Shown here: in pieces, positions 11,920-25,179 of the stretch
How the letters are laid out: each line of letters opens with the position of its first letter
Numbering within the stretch: position 1 is the first letter of the stretch
Assembly: GCF_964340395.1 (NCBI RefSeq)
Contig: NC_135551.1
Span: 620,001 to 684,000 of the forward strand
Direction of reading: 5' to 3'
From: Glandiceps talaboti
Lineage: Eukaryota; Hemichordata; Enteropneusta; Spengelidae
Length of the DNA stretch: 64,000 bases
Program-made: the position numbers and the translations under genes
Notes under the pieces: generated by a model
What the model was told of the DNA's origin: nothing
Databases searched by the model: none
What the model saw: the letters and a program-made list of their open reading frames with translations, nothing else

Positions 11920-12040
11920 TAACAGAATACCTCTACAGCTGATTGATCACAGTGGAGAGTGGTTACATACATTACACTATTTGATTTTCAAAATTATGTA
12001 ATCACTCTCACTAATTAGCTGTGGAGGTATTCTGCTAACA
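11920..12040. mobile_element. Short MITE-like inverted repeat
   Basis: AACAGAATACCTCTACAGCT near 11921-11940 is matched in reverse by AGCTGTGGAGGTATTCTG at about 12017-12034, and pairing extends inward through the GAGAGTG / CACTCTC segments and the TTACATA / TATGTAA segments. The whole is about 120 bp with arms near 50 bp. It lies downstream of the MRPS6 stop codon, possibly in the 3' UTR. Confidence 0.7.
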
Positions 12041-12253
12041 TATTTTGTTGGGGTGGGGAGATGGCTAAGTACATCTATTTTCAAACCATAATTACCAGCT
12101 TATGACAGTTAACAGGACAAGATGAATGTTATTGGAGCCAGTCACTCAGCACTGTAAACAGGTTAATATACTAGATGAATGAAACAGCTTATTAAATTTG
12201 AAATCAAATAAAAATTACTTCCATATTATTCTCCATATTCTGAGCATATGTCT

Positions 12254-12490
12254 AAATATAAATGTGACTGTGTCTCTATCTGTATGTCTGAATGTGACTG
12301 TGTCTCTATATGTATGTCTAAATGTGACTGTGTCTGTCTGAATGTCTCAATGTAACTGTCTGTCTATGTCAGAATATGACTGTGTTTCTGTCTGTATGTC
12401 TGAATGTGACTGTCTGTCTGAATGTCTGAATATGACTGTCTGAATGTGACTGTCTATGTCTGAGTGTGACTGTGTCTCTATCTGTATGTC
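12254..12490. repeat. CTGTATGTCTGAATGTGA minisatellite
   Basis: Imperfect units built from TGACTGTGTCTCTATCTG and TATGTCTGAATG abut the start of the 46-bp array. No coding potential is evident. Confidence 0.75.
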
Positions 12491-15400
12491 AACGTAGGCA
12501 ATATGACAACTATTTCTGTTTTGAACGGTATAGTACAACATAGGTAATATGACAACTATTTCTGTTTTGAACGGTACAGTACAACATAGGTAATATAACA
12601 ACTATTTCTGTTTTGAAAGGTATAGTACAACATAGGTAATATAACAACTATTTCTGTTTTGAACGGTACAGTACAACATAGGTAATATAACAACTATTTC
12701 TGTTTTGAAAGGTATAGTACAACATAGGTAATATAACAACTATTTCTGTTTTGAACGGTACAGTACAACATAGGTAATATAACAACTATTTCTGTTTTGA
12801 AAGGTATAGTACAACATAGGTAATATAACAACTATTTCTGTTTTGATCGGTACAGTACAACGTAGGCAATATGACAACTATTTGTTTTGAACAGTACAGT
12901 ACAACTTAGACAATATAACAACTATTTCTCTTTTGAACGGTAGAGTACAACGTAGGCAATGTGACAACTATTTCTCTTCTGAACGGTACAGTACAACATA
13001 GACAATATAACAACTATTTCGATTTTGAACGGTACAGTACAACGTAGGCAATCCCTATAACAACTATTTCTCTTTTGAACGGTATAGTACAACGTAGACA
13101 ATATGACAACTATTTCTATTTTGAACGGTATAGTACAACATAGACAATATAACAACTATTTCTGTTTTGAACGGTACAGTACAATGTAGGCAATCCCTAT
13201 AACAACTATTTCTGTTTTGAACGGTATAGTACAACGTAGGCAATATGACAACTATTTCTGTTTTGAACGGTACAGTACAACGTAGGCAATCCCTATAACA
13301 ACTATTTCTCTTTTGAACGGTATAGTACAACGTAGGCAATATAACAACTATTTCTGTTTTGAACGGTACAGTACAATATAGACAATATAACAACTATTTC
13401 TGTTTTGAACGGTACAGTACAACGTAGGCAATATGACAACTATTTGTTTTGAACAGTACAGTACAACTTAGACAATATAACAACTATTTCTCTTTTGAAC
13501 GGTAGAGTACAACGTAGGCAATGTGACAACTATTTCTCTTCTGAACGGTACAGTACAACATAGACAATATAACAACTATTTCGATTTTGAACGGTACAGT
13601 ACAACGTAGGCAATCCCTATAACAACTATTTCTCTTTTGAACGGTATAGTACAACGTAGGCAATGTGACAACTATTTCTGTTTTGACGGTACAGTACAAC
13701 ATAGACAATATAACAACTATTTCTGTTTTGAACGGTACAGTACAATGTAGGCAATCCCTATAACAACTATTTCTGTTTTGAACGGTATAGTACAACGTAG
13801 GCAATATGACAACTATTTCTGTTTTGAACGGTACAGTACAACGTAGGCAATCCCTATAACAACTATTTCTCTTTTGAACGGTATAGTACAACGTAGGCAA
13901 TATAACAACTATTTCTGTTTTGAACGGTACAGTACAATATAGACAATATAACAACTATTTCTGTTTTGAACGGTACAGTACAACATAGACAATATAACAA
14001 CTATTTCGATTTTGAACGGTACAGTACAATATAGACAATATAACAACTATTTCTGTTTTGAACAGTACAGTACAACGTAGGTAATATAACAACTATTTCT
14101 GTTTTGAACGGTACAGTACAACTTAGGCAATATGACAACTATTTCTGTTTTGAACGGTATAGTACAACGTAGGCAATATGACAACTATTTCTGTTTTGAA
14201 CGGTATAGTACAATATAGACAATATAACAACTATTTCTGTTTTGAACGGTATAGTACAACATAGACAATATAACAACTATTTCTGTTTTGAACGGTACAG
14301 TACAACGAAGGCAATATGACAACTATTTCTATTTTGAAGGGTATAGTACAACGTAGGCAATGTGACAACTATTTCTGTTTTGAACGGTATAGTACAACGT
14401 AGGCAATATAACAACTATTTCTGTTTTGAACGGTACAGTACAACATAGGTAATATAACAACTATTTCTGTTTTGAAGGGTATAGTACAACGTAGGCAATA
14501 TAACAACTATTTCTGTTTTGAACGGTACAGTACAACGTAGGCAATATAACAACTATTTCTGTTTTGAAGGGTATAGTACAACGTAGGCAATATAACAACT
14601 ATTTCTGTTTTGAAAGGTAGAGTACAATGTAGGTAATATGACAACTATTTCGATTTTGAACGGTACAGTACAACATAGGCAATATGACAACTATTTCTGT
14701 TTTGAACGGTACAGTACAACTTAGACAATATGAGAACTATTTCTGTTTTGAACGGTACAGTACAACTTAGACAATATGAGAACTATTTCTGTTTTGAACG
14801 GTACAGTACAACTTAGACAATATCACAACTATTTCTCTTTTGAACGGTACAGTACAACGTATGTAATATGACAACTATTTCTGTTTAGACCGGTACAGTA
14901 CAACGTAGGTAATATCACAACTATTTCTGTTTTGAATGGTAGAGTACAACGTAGGTAATATGACAACTATTTCTCTTTTGAACGGTACAGTACAACGTAG
15001 GTAATATGACAACTATTTCTGTTTTGAACGGTACAGTACAACATAGGTAATATAACAACTATTTCTGTTTTGAATGGTACAGTACAACGTAGGTAATATG
15101 ACAACTATTTCTGTTTTGAACGGTACAGTACAACATAGGCAATATGACAACTATTTCTGTTTTGAACAGTACAGTACAACGTAGGCAATATAACAACTAT
15201 TTCTGTTTTGAACGGTACAGTACAACGAAGGCAATATGACAACTATTTCTGTTTTGAACAGTACAGTACAACGTAGGCAATATGAGAACTATTTCTGTTT
15301 TGAACGGTATAGTGCAACGTAGGTAATATGACAACTATTTCTGTTTTGAACGGTACAGTACAACATAGGCAATATAACAACTATTTCTGTTTTGAACGGT

Positions 15401-18400
15401 AGAGTACAACGTAGGCAATATAACAACTATTTCTGTTTTGAACGGTATAGTACAACGTAGGCAATATAACAACTATTTCTGTTTTGAACGGTACAGTACA
15501 ACGAAGGCAATATAACAACTATTTCTTTTTTGAACGGTATAGTGCAACGTAGGTAATATGACAACTATTTCTGTTTTGAACGGTACAGTACAACGTAGGC
15601 AATATAACAACTATTTCTGTTTTGAACGGTACAGTACAACATAGGTAATATGACAACTATTTTTGTTTTGAACGGTACAGTACAACGTAGGCAATATGAC
15701 AACTATTTCTGTTTTGAACGGTACAGTACAACTTAGACAATATGAGAACTATTTCTGTTTTGAACGGTACAGTACAACTTAGACAATATGAGAACTATTT
15801 CTGTTTTGAACGGTACAGTACAACTTAGACAATATGAGAACTATTTCTGTTTTGAACGGTACAGTACAACGTAGGCAATATAACAACTATTTCTGTTTTG
15901 AACGGTACAGTACAACGTAGACAATATAACAACTATTTCTGTTTTGAACAGTACAGTACAACTTAGACAATATGAGAACTATTTCTGTTTTGAACGGTAC
16001 AGTACAACGTAGGCAATATAACAACTATTTCTGTTTTGAACAGTATAGTACAACATAGGCAATATGACAACTATTTCTGTTTTGAAGGGTACAGTACAAC
16101 GTAGGCAATATAACAACTATTTCTGTTTTGAACGGTACAGTACAACGTAGGCAATATAACAACTATTTTTGTTTTGAACGGTATAGTAGAACATAGGCAA
16201 TATAACAACTATTTCTGTTTTGAACGGTACAGTACAACGTAGGTAATATGACAACTTTCTGTTTTGAACGGTAGAGTACAACGTAGGCAATATGACAACT
16301 ATTTCTGTTTTGAAAGGTATAGTACAACATAGGCAATATAACAACTATTTCTGTTTTGAACGGTACAGTACAACGTAGGCAATATGACAACTATTTCTGT
16401 TTTGAACAGTACAGTACAACTTAGACAATATGAGAACTATTTCTGTTTTGAAAGGTATAGTACAACATAGGCAATATAACAACTATTTCTGTTTTGAAAG
16501 GTATAGTACAACATAGGCAATATAACAACTATTTCTGTTTTGAAAGGTATAGTACAACATAGGCAATATAACAACTATTTCTGTTTTGAACGGTACAGTA
16601 CAACGTAGGCAATATGACAACTATTTCTGTTTTGAACAGTACAGTACAACTTAGACAATATGAGAACTATTTCTGTTTTGAACGGTACAGTACAACGTAG
16701 GCAATATAACAACTATTTCTGTTTTGAACGGTAGAGTACAACGTAGGCAATATGACAACTATTTCTGTTTTGAACGGTACAGTACAACGTAGGCAATATG
16801 ACAACTATTTCTGTTTTGAAAGGTATAGTACAACATAGGCAATATAACAACTATTTCTGTTTTGAACGGTACAGTACAACGTAGGCAATATGACAACTAT
16901 TTCTGTTTTGAACAGTACAGTACAACTTAGACAATATGAGAACTATTTCTGTTTTGAAAGGTATAGTACAACATAGGCAATATAACAACTATTTCTGTTT
17001 TGAAAGGTATAGTACAACATAGGCAATATAACAACTATTTCTGTTTTGAACGGTAGAGTACAACGTAGGCAATATGACAACTATTTCTGTTTTGAACGGT
17101 ACAGTACAACGTAGGCAATATGACAACTATTTCTGTTTTGAACGGTACAGTACAACGTAGGCAATATAACAACTATTTCTGTTTTGAACGGTACAGTACA
17201 ACGTAGGCAATATGAGAACTATTTCTGTTTTGAACAGTACAGTACAACTTAGACAATATGAGAACTATTTCTGTTTTGAACGGTACAGTACAACGTAGGC
17301 AATATAACAACTATTTCTGTTTTGAACGGTATAGTAGAACATAGGCAATATAACAACTATTTCTGTTTTGAAAGGTATAGTACAACATAGGTAATATGAC
17401 AACTATTTCTGTTTTGAAGGGTACAGTACAACTTAGACAATATGACAACTATTTCTGTTTTGAACGGTATAGTACAACGTAGGCAATATAACAACTATTT
17501 CTGTTTTGAACGGTATAGTAGAACATAGGCAATATAACAACTATTTCTGTTTTGAAAGGTATAGTACAACATAGGTGTTATGACAACTATTTCTGTTTTG
17601 AAGGGTACAGTACAACGTAGGTAATATAACAACTATTTCTGTTTTGAACGGTACAGTACAACATAGGTAATATGACAACTATTTCTGTTTTGAACGGTAC
17701 AGTACAACGTAGGCAATATAACAACTATTTCTGTTTTGAACGGTAAAGTACAACGTAGGTAATATGACAACTATTTCTGTTTTGAACGGTACAGTACAAC
17801 GTAGGCAATATAACAACTATTTCTGTTTTGAACGGTATAGTACAACATAGGCAATATGACAACTATTTCTGTTTTGAACGGTATAGTACAACATAGGCAA
17901 TATAACAACTATTTCTGTTTTGAACGGTATAGTACAACATAGGCAATATAACAACTATTTCTGTTTTGAACGGTATAGTACAACGTAGGCAATATAACAA
18001 CTATTTCTGTTTTGAACGGTACAGTACAACGTAGGCAATATAACAACTATTTCTGTTTTGAACGGTATAGTACAACGTAGGCAATATAACAACTATTTCT
18101 GTTTTGAACGGTATAGTACAACGTAGGCAATATAACAACTATTTCTGTTTTGAACGGTACAGTACAACATAGGCAATATGACAACTATTTCTCTTTTGAA
18201 CGGTAGAGTACAACGTAGGTAATATAACAACTATTTCTGTTTTGAACGGTATAGTACAACATAGGTAATATAACAACTATTTCTGTTTTGAACGGTAGAG
18301 TACAACGTAGGTAATATAACAACTATTTCTGTTTTGAACGGTACAGTACAACGTAGGCAATATGACAACTATTTCTATTTTGAACAGTACAGTACAACTT

Positions 18401-19142
18401 AGACAATATGAGAACTATTTCTGTTTTGAACGGTACAGTACAACGTAGGCAATATAACAACTATTTCTGTTTTGAACGGTACAGTACAACGTAGGCAATA
18501 TGACAACTATTTCTGTTTTGAACGGTACAGTACAACGTAGGCAATATAACAACTATTTCTGTTTTGAACGGTATAGTACAATATAGACAATATAACAACT
18601 ATTTCTGTTTTGAATGGTACAGTACAACGTAGGCAATATGACAACTATTTCTGTTTTGAACAGTACAGTACAACGTAGGCAATATGACAACTATTTCTCT
18701 TTTGAACGGTACAGTACAACGTAGGCAATATAACAACTATTTCTTTTTTGAACGGTACAGTACAACGTAGGCAATATAACAACTATTTCTGTTTTGAAGG
18801 GTATAGTGCAACGTAGGTAATATGACAACTATTTCTGTTTTGAACGGTACAGTACAACATAGGTAATATGACAACTATTTCTGTTTTGAACGGTATAGTA
18901 CAACATAGGTAATATAACAACTATTTCTGTTTTGAACGGTAGAGTACAACGTAGGTAATATAACAACTATTTCTGTTTTGAACGGTACAGTACAACATAG
19001 GTAATATGACAACTATTTCTGTTTTGAACGGTATAGTACAACGTAGGCAATATAACAACTATTTCTGTTTTGAACGGTATAGTACAACATAGGTAATATA
19101 ACAACTATTTCTGTTTTGAACGGTACAGTACAACATAGGCAG
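12491..19142. repeat. 46-bp tandem satellite, about 145 copies
   Basis: The consensus unit reads AACGGTACAGTACAACGTAG, GCAATATAACAACTATTTCT, GTTTTG. Frequent variants are GTATAGTAC for GTACAGTAC, CATAGG or TTAGAC for CGTAGG, and ATGAC for ATAAC. Some units between 13.0 and 13.9 kb carry an extra CCCT before ATAAC. A block beginning near 12866 reappears near 13428, so multi-unit blocks have duplicated. The short minus-strand frames here are produced by the repeat. Since 46 is not a multiple of three, no long frame survives. Confidence 0.97.
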
Positions 19143-20608
19143 TATTCACCCAAACCCAATAAGAAGGTGCAATTGATGTCCAGCGTTGTTTACTTTAAAA
19201 TGATGGACGGAGATATGGAAACGATATGTGGCAAGACAAGAGGGTACCTTAGGCTACTTAAAACGAAAGTTGCTCCATTGTCGGATTTTATTTGGTTACA
19301 TTTAGACCCATGGATATACCCAAAAATGAAATGTACGTTACTGTCCCAATGCCAAAGTAACTAGAGAATTGTTAAGAAAATTGTACTGAAATATTGAAGG
19401 AAACCTAAGCGGTTGGTTTAAATAAGGTCACGAATATGCTAACTTGTTTATCATGAAAAGCGATTCCCACATTGTTTCAAATATATGTTTTTATATACAG
19501 AAATGTGGTTGTCCCTAGGTCGCGCGAAATATGACTCTAAATATTCGATATATATCCAAGAATTCGCGGTACATTTTGAGAATGTCATACATTAACAGTT
19601 CGCAATGCCAATGCGTTGCAAAGGTATGTAAGTGGCAGAGTAATTTTTGTAGGGAAATGTACGTTACTCCCTATATGTTTGTTATCGACCAGAAAATGGG
19701 TAAGAGGCATAGATAGACATATAGAGGTCTTAAGCTTACAGAAGCTGACAAAGTAATGGTATAGTCAAGCACTTGCTGGTCAATTTGGAGTGGAATATTT
19801 ATGTGAAAAAAATGTACGTTACTGAAATGTACGTTACTGAATTCACGATTTGAAGGAGAAAAAACGTAAACAAACTTATTCTAGGGATATCACGTGTTTA
19901 CTGTCGTCTGCCATTTCCTAGCAAGCCACGCAGAATAGGGCTGTGTTCAATTTATATCGCCATTCAGACGCACATTTTCACAGCTTGTGAGGTATGTTGC
20001 AAGTATTTTTTCATGGCCACAGCATTAGAAATACTTGCTGACAAAGATGTATATATTTTGGAAGATAATATTCATGTCTACGTTGTAGTCCATCAGTGTC
20101 GGCTCAGCTGTTCGGCATAGTATATAATTTTGCATCTGTAATAGGCGAAATGTACGTTACAAAAGGTAACGTACATTTCAGACAAAATAATGTTACATTC
20201 ACAAGTGTATGTAATAGTTTTTTTTCAATTAAATTTCCACGCATATTTTTTCATAACTGTCTATAACGATTATATTACAAAGTCCTAGTGAAAGAAAATA
20301 ACTACATTCATTTTTAAATATCATATCATGCGCAATTTATACAACATATATATTCTTTCAGGATTCATTTCAGTTAAAATCTTGTTACTCCAAATTATCC
20401 ACGTCACAGTCTCGTTTCTGTAATTATGATTTGCAACTCTCTTTGTCAGTAAAGATTTTATTATACCATTGACTAATAAAAATCATACTGATCCATTTAC
20501 CTAATTCTTATATCACTGATAACACATTGGTAACGGGCATTACAAATAGTGGTAACGTACACTTCACGAAATCATCCACGTCATTGCTTGGCGTCTAGGT
20601 AAAACACA
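19143..20608. other. Gene-free stretch with a recurring 14-bp motif
   Basis: The motif GAAATGTACGTTAC occurs at 19328, 19654 and 19824 and as a one-base-shorter form at 19810. It occurs again at 20147, followed after 5 bp by its exact inverse at 20166-20179, and a one-mismatch inverse lies at about 20552-20565. The rest is AT-rich. The motifs could be subterminal repeats of a DNA transposon or binding sites; the sequence does not decide. Confidence 0.6.
20147..20179. repeat. Inverted pair of GAAATGTACGTTAC
   Basis: Two perfect 14-bp arms are separated by five bases (AAAAG). They form the only head-to-head pair of a motif that otherwise recurs singly or in tandem over about 1.2 kb. Confidence 0.8.
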
Positions 20609-20998
20609 ATGAAAGTGTCTTATAACAGTGAACTACAATATCTTCTAGATAACATAGCAAAGTCTCAGGCCAAATATCAACGTGCTTACAGAGATAGAAA
20701 GAAGCAAAGGGAGGGAGAGTCTTATTTAGCGAGAGAAAGGGAAAAACGACGGAGAAACAACCCTCCCTCCTCAGACCTAAGTCGTGTTCAGCTAGTTAAA
20801 AAATTAGCAGAACAGGTTACGATTGACAAAAAATACAGAGAAAAAAGTATTTGTTTCACGGATGAACTTAACACACTGAACTTAATATTGAGTGAAACCA
20901 TAAATGAAATACACCAAACATTCATATTTTCGTTGGTCAGCTCGGAAAAGGAAGTGGTACATCTTCCCCTGGTAATTCGCAACGGTCTGAGATTTTAA
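20609..20998 (+). CDS. Basic, charged hypothetical protein, possibly transposon-derived
   Basis: The 129-codon frame starts at ATG 20609 and ends at TAA. Residues about 18-55 are strongly basic and helical (KYQRAYRDRKKQREGE then AREREKRRRNN). Such Arg/Lys-rich N-termini occur in uncharacterised transposon-encoded proteins of marine invertebrates and fish, which is the only comparison I can make. The last ~30 residues look less protein-like, so the true exon may end earlier. A retroelement fragment lies 40 bp downstream. Confidence 0.4.
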   Translation: MKVSYNSELQYLLDNIAKSQAKYQRAYRDRKKQREGESYLAREREKRRRNNPPSSDLSRVQLVKKLAEQVTIDKKYREKSICFTDELNTLNLILSETINEIHQTFIFSLVSSEKEVVHLPLVIRNGLRF

Positions 20999-21029
20999 AA
21001 AAACTAACAGATTGGATATCAAAAATAAA

Positions 21030-21193
21030 TATTAAACCAACTGACACTTTCCAGTAACTCCACAGACAATCGTGTCGCCCAAACTCAAGCAATGAGATAC
21101 ATACGAACATGCAGTAACGAAGAAGATTTCCAAAACAAAATTGAATTCTTCATAAACAAACTGACACAAAGAGGATACACTGTCTATGATTAA
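21030..21193 (+). pseudogene. Reverse-transcriptase fragment (LINE or Penelope-like)
   Basis: An open stretch ending at a TAA (21190-21192) contains RYIRTCSNEEDFQNKI, then FFINKLTQRGY. The order R-x-x-R-x-C-S-x-x-x-D-F ... L-x-x-RGY is typical of the region C-terminal to the RT catalytic core in several LINE and Penelope-like elements. Nothing upstream shows catalytic motifs, so only a fragment is present. It may belong with the basic ORF just upstream. Confidence 0.45.
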
Positions 21194-21577
21194 AAGAGGT
21201 TCATTCATGCTACAGACATGATAACAAGTTTTGTCCATCTATCTGTGTGTCTGCCTATCTGTGGTTGTCTTAAAAGTAGAAAACTACTGGGAAGAATATT
21301 TTGAATGCAAATGAGTTGCACTGTGTGCTGCACTCAACTTTTCGCTCCTCTGTTTTACTGATTTTAATGCATTTAATTCCACTTGCCAGACTCCATTTGT
21401 TGGAACCTATTCATGAATGTCTGGATATTACTCCACATCATCTGTGAAATGCTCTGTTTCCACCATTTGTGTATTTTCTTGGATTTGGTTTGTATTGCCA
21501 CTGCCTCTTCATTGTAACGGCCACCATTCTTCAAGTCCTGCCTTCAGTACTGTATACCACTGTCATCTTGATGAATA

Positions 21578-22035
21578 TTGGAAAGAATGTCATTAGCAAC
21601 TCTGTATGTATTGTCTAAAGTGAATACCAACATATGGAACAAACTCAAGGATCTGAATATATGCCAGATTCTGAATACCAAGAGAGGCTGCACTGCAGGC
21701 AGATTGAAGCAACTTCCTATTGAAACCATAATAAAGCCATACCATCTGTTAAAGAACTATAGACCAACCAATCAGCGATTTTTGTATCAGTTATCAGTCT
21801 TGTCAAGAAAAACGCCTGTTACGGAAAAACATCATTGATGAATAATCCAACTGGCTTGTTCACCGTTACGCAGCAATCTCCAAATACCACTAAAAAGTCT
21901 ATTCATTGCTCTGTTTTGAATTGTCGATTACTATCCAACAAAACTACAGCTATCAATGCATACCTGCAACAATGCCAATTTGATGTGTTAGTGCTTGCTG
22001 AAACTTCAAGTGGCTACATGATGACACTTATATAA
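21578..22035 (+). pseudogene. 5' fragment of a non-LTR retrotransposon (endonuclease start)
   Basis: Two adjoining frames are recognisable. The first has KRGCTAGRLKQLPI, a Gly/Arg/Lys linker commonly found before the endonuclease in non-LTR elements. The second has SVLNCRLLSNKTTAINAYL then FDVLVLAETS, the opening of an apurinic-type endonuclease: the Asn after the first strand and the catalytic Glu of the ET(W/S) motif. A frame change separates them near 21835, and the element breaks off near 22030, so it is dead. Confidence 0.7.
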
Positions 22036-22920
22036 TTTGTATACTTACGGATATATCAGGACACATGTTTCATAATCAAATGGTTACTTTAGTTAATTGA
22101 AAAAATATCAAATATTTATACCAACAGCTGTACGCAACTAATCTGAACTGAATTTCTGTCAATTGTCAAGCATTGCATGAATGAGATATGTTTAGTACAG
22201 CTTTGTACAAATAGAGGGACAAACTGTTAGAACAAAATGATGTAAACAATGCTGAGTGGTCTTTCAGAAACCCTCCACTTTGTCTGTGCCACCCACTCAT
22301 CACCTAAACATCATGGCATGAACAAAGATATTCTTTTAAGTTGGGATATAAAAAATCCAGTTTTACTGTGTTTTCTTTGCAAAACAAAAAAATTAAGTAC
22401 TCTGTCACAATAGGTTCATTGTTCTGGGTCTAGTTATGTGTAATTGGTTTATGTAGACACTGATGACTGAAATATTTTTAACGCTACATGTATATTAACA
22501 AAAATATCCTGGAATCATCAGGCACTTTTCATGTTACATGGGTGTACTTGAAGTTTTAAGATAATTTTTCATGAAAAGGTTTTAGCAAGTAATAATATCC
22601 CTTGGTCATTGTACAAGAACTTATTATCATTATCAAAATTATAACTATTGAAGAAAACTCCTTTATAATTAGTTTGGTTTACAACATATGCAGTTCAAAA
22701 TGCAAACTTTACTCTGTTGTAAGTGTTCACTGGCGAAGTCAAGTTTTATTTAGACCATCATAAAATAATGATTTGAACTATAATACTACATAACATGATG
22801 GTTTTAACAGAGATTATAATGTACTAAGTCACGTCATTTATCTCAGTTATTTGATTTGATGGTATCATATTGTTTTGGCATTTGTCAACAGCATACACTT
22901 TTGACAAGACTCTTAAAAGT
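22036..22920. other. No gene seen
   Basis: AT-rich sequence without a convincing frame or repeat structure. It leads into the ~310-bp repeat units. Confidence 0.5.
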
Positions 22921-24330
22921 TATGTTTCCTTAGAAAAAGCTCTCATGTTTTGTTTGTTTCATGTGTGTTACAATCTATATCACCGACTCTCAAATGCAAT
23001 GATTTAGGAAATATTATACTTTTTCATGTGTGATGGCAACATTTCGCAAAATTTCACACAAAGGGGTGAGTTTGGTTACCATGGCAACTTGGCAAGTGAT
23101 GTTCATAGAATGACTAATTCTTTTGTTGCCTCAGCTTAAAGAATAGCCATAGATTTTTAGACAAAATCATAGTATTTTTCAAGTCATTGTAATTATATAT
23201 TTTACCAAAACATTGCATTATAAAGTCTACTTTACAGGTATGTTTCCATGGAAACAGCTATCCTTTTTAGGCAATTTATGTTACAACAGATGTCAGTGAC
23301 CCACAAATAGCATGCACATGGGATGTGTTCGGTATTTCATCTTTTTCATGTTTTGTCAATTTTTGCAAAGAAATCACATATGGCGATTTTCGTTACCATG
23401 ACAATGGATATTCAAGTAACAATTTTTTAAAGCCTAATTTACATTTCCATGGAAACAGCTATCTCGTTTTAAATAATTTATGTCATGATGGACATCACAG
23501 ACTCATAAATGCCATAAACAAAACATGTTTTCCTAATATGCTTTTTCCATGGTTTATAACAATTTTTTGCAAAAATCAACATATTATGGTAATTTTCCTT
23601 GCCATGGATGTTTTAATAATAAATAATTACTTTATGGACTCGGCATAACGAGCTACCCCTGGTAAGGTGGATTCTAACCAAACAGACCCTATCAATGTTC
23701 TAGTATTACAAACATATATTTTATCAAAACATGACATTTTTAGGCCTAATTTCCATTTCCATGGAAACAGTTCTCCAATTTTAGATAATTGTGTTACAAC
23801 AGATCGCACCGATTCATATATGTTAAAAGGTTAGGGCATTATTGTACTATTTTTTCATGTTCATGTCAACTTTGGCAAAAAAATCCACATAATATGGTGA
23901 ATTTGGTTACCATGGCAAAGGATTTTCATATAAATGACCACTTTTTTGAACTCAGCAGAGCAAACTCTTCAATGTAGGGTAGGCAGTATGCAAATAAACC
24001 TGGTTATTATTGAATTTATAATGTTATTTGAGAGATGCATATGTATTTAACCAAAACAACATTTCCATGTAAACAGCTATCCTTTTGTTTTAGACCATTG
24101 CGTTACAACACATAGCACCAACTCGTACATTCCATAAGCAAGGACATTTTTTTACTGATTTTTATTTGTTTCCATGTTTTATGTCAACTTTTGGAAAAAT
24201 AATCCACATATTCTGGTGATTTTCGTTACCGGATGTTCATAAAATGAACCCCTTTTTTGAACTCAGCATAACAAGCTGCCCCCACTTAGGATGGTTAATA
24301 TTCAAATAAACTTTATTATTATTAAGATTA
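22921..24330 (+). repeat. Five tandem units of a ~310-bp family with CCATGG palindromes
   Basis: Each unit has in order GTTTCCATGGAAAC-type palindrome, a GTTACAACA part, TTTTCATGTTTT..GTCAA, GGTTACCATGGCAA, TTCATAAAATGACCAC and TTTTTTGAACTCAGC. Units start near 22925, 23238, 23440, 23750 and 24060, the shorter ones lacking internal parts. The last unit ends in ATATTCAAATAAACTTTATTATTATTA, a tail that the inverted copy at 59.4 kb also has. No protein is encoded. The A/T-rich trinucleotide tail resembles that of a retroposon. Confidence 0.8.
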
Positions 24331-25038
24331 TTATTTTTATTACATATTATGTAGTTATGTAACTTACATATCCACGTTGTCTACTTAACAATACACGTGC
24401 TCATTAGTAGGCCTACTCGACATTCGTGTCACAAACATGTGATTTTCAACATCTGTTTTTACTATTCCCTGTCTTCACACCTACATCTGTGCATATGAAT
24501 AAAGGACTATATCCGCAAATTTAATTAATTCTCATGGGAAGTTGACAAAACAATTTCTTTATGTTCTACTAGTTAGTTGCTTTTTTGACGTTGAAATGTC
24601 CGCAAGACGATTGATGAAACGCATCTGTACTTTTGTCGAGCATCAATGCATTCTTATTAATCAATTTCCATTTTTACTGATGTTACATTTGCAAATTTTT
24701 CTTAAACCTTACACTAAACATAATATGCGCATTGGAAATTGAATTTTTTAAAAACTTTTTACTCTATCTGAAACAACTCGAACCCTTGTTGTCGGTTAAA
24801 ATCAAGGAAAATGAAATAAGGATCACAGTTGACAATTTGAAAATAGCAATCCAAATTATACATCAAAATTATATATCACAATTAAGCCATTTTAGAATCC
24901 AACAGCTGAATACCAACTATCAATAAATTACACAATTACAAGCAAGATACTCAGGAGTTGTTTACAGTGTTCCACGCTACATTGTGTGATGATCACAACA
25001 GTGTGAAACCCTGTGTGAATGACTTCTCTGTATCTTGC

Positions 25039-25040
<2 letters not shown>
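24331..25040. other. No gene seen
   Basis: Very AT-rich. Two 60-codon frames occur but have skewed composition and no recognisable domain, so I treat them as chance. Confidence 0.5.
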
Positions 25041-25086
<46 letters not shown>

Positions 25087-25096
25087 TATATATATA
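25041..25096. repeat. (AAT)n then (TA)n microsatellite
   Basis: About 15 AAT units are followed by a short TA run. Confidence 0.95.
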
Positions 25097-25179
25097 TGTT
25101 GAGGGTAGAAGAAAATCAAGTCGGGTTTTTCGTCTCTACAAGCCTGTTTCGTGAGTAAATCACTCGTCAGGAGATGTTG

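Noticed and set aside
12922-16390. Short minus-strand frames rich in Cys/Tyr/Val
   Set aside because: They are read-through of the 46-bp satellite and change frame with each length variant.
24542-24926. Two adjacent ~65-codon frames
   Set aside because: Strongly AT-skewed composition and no recognisable motif.
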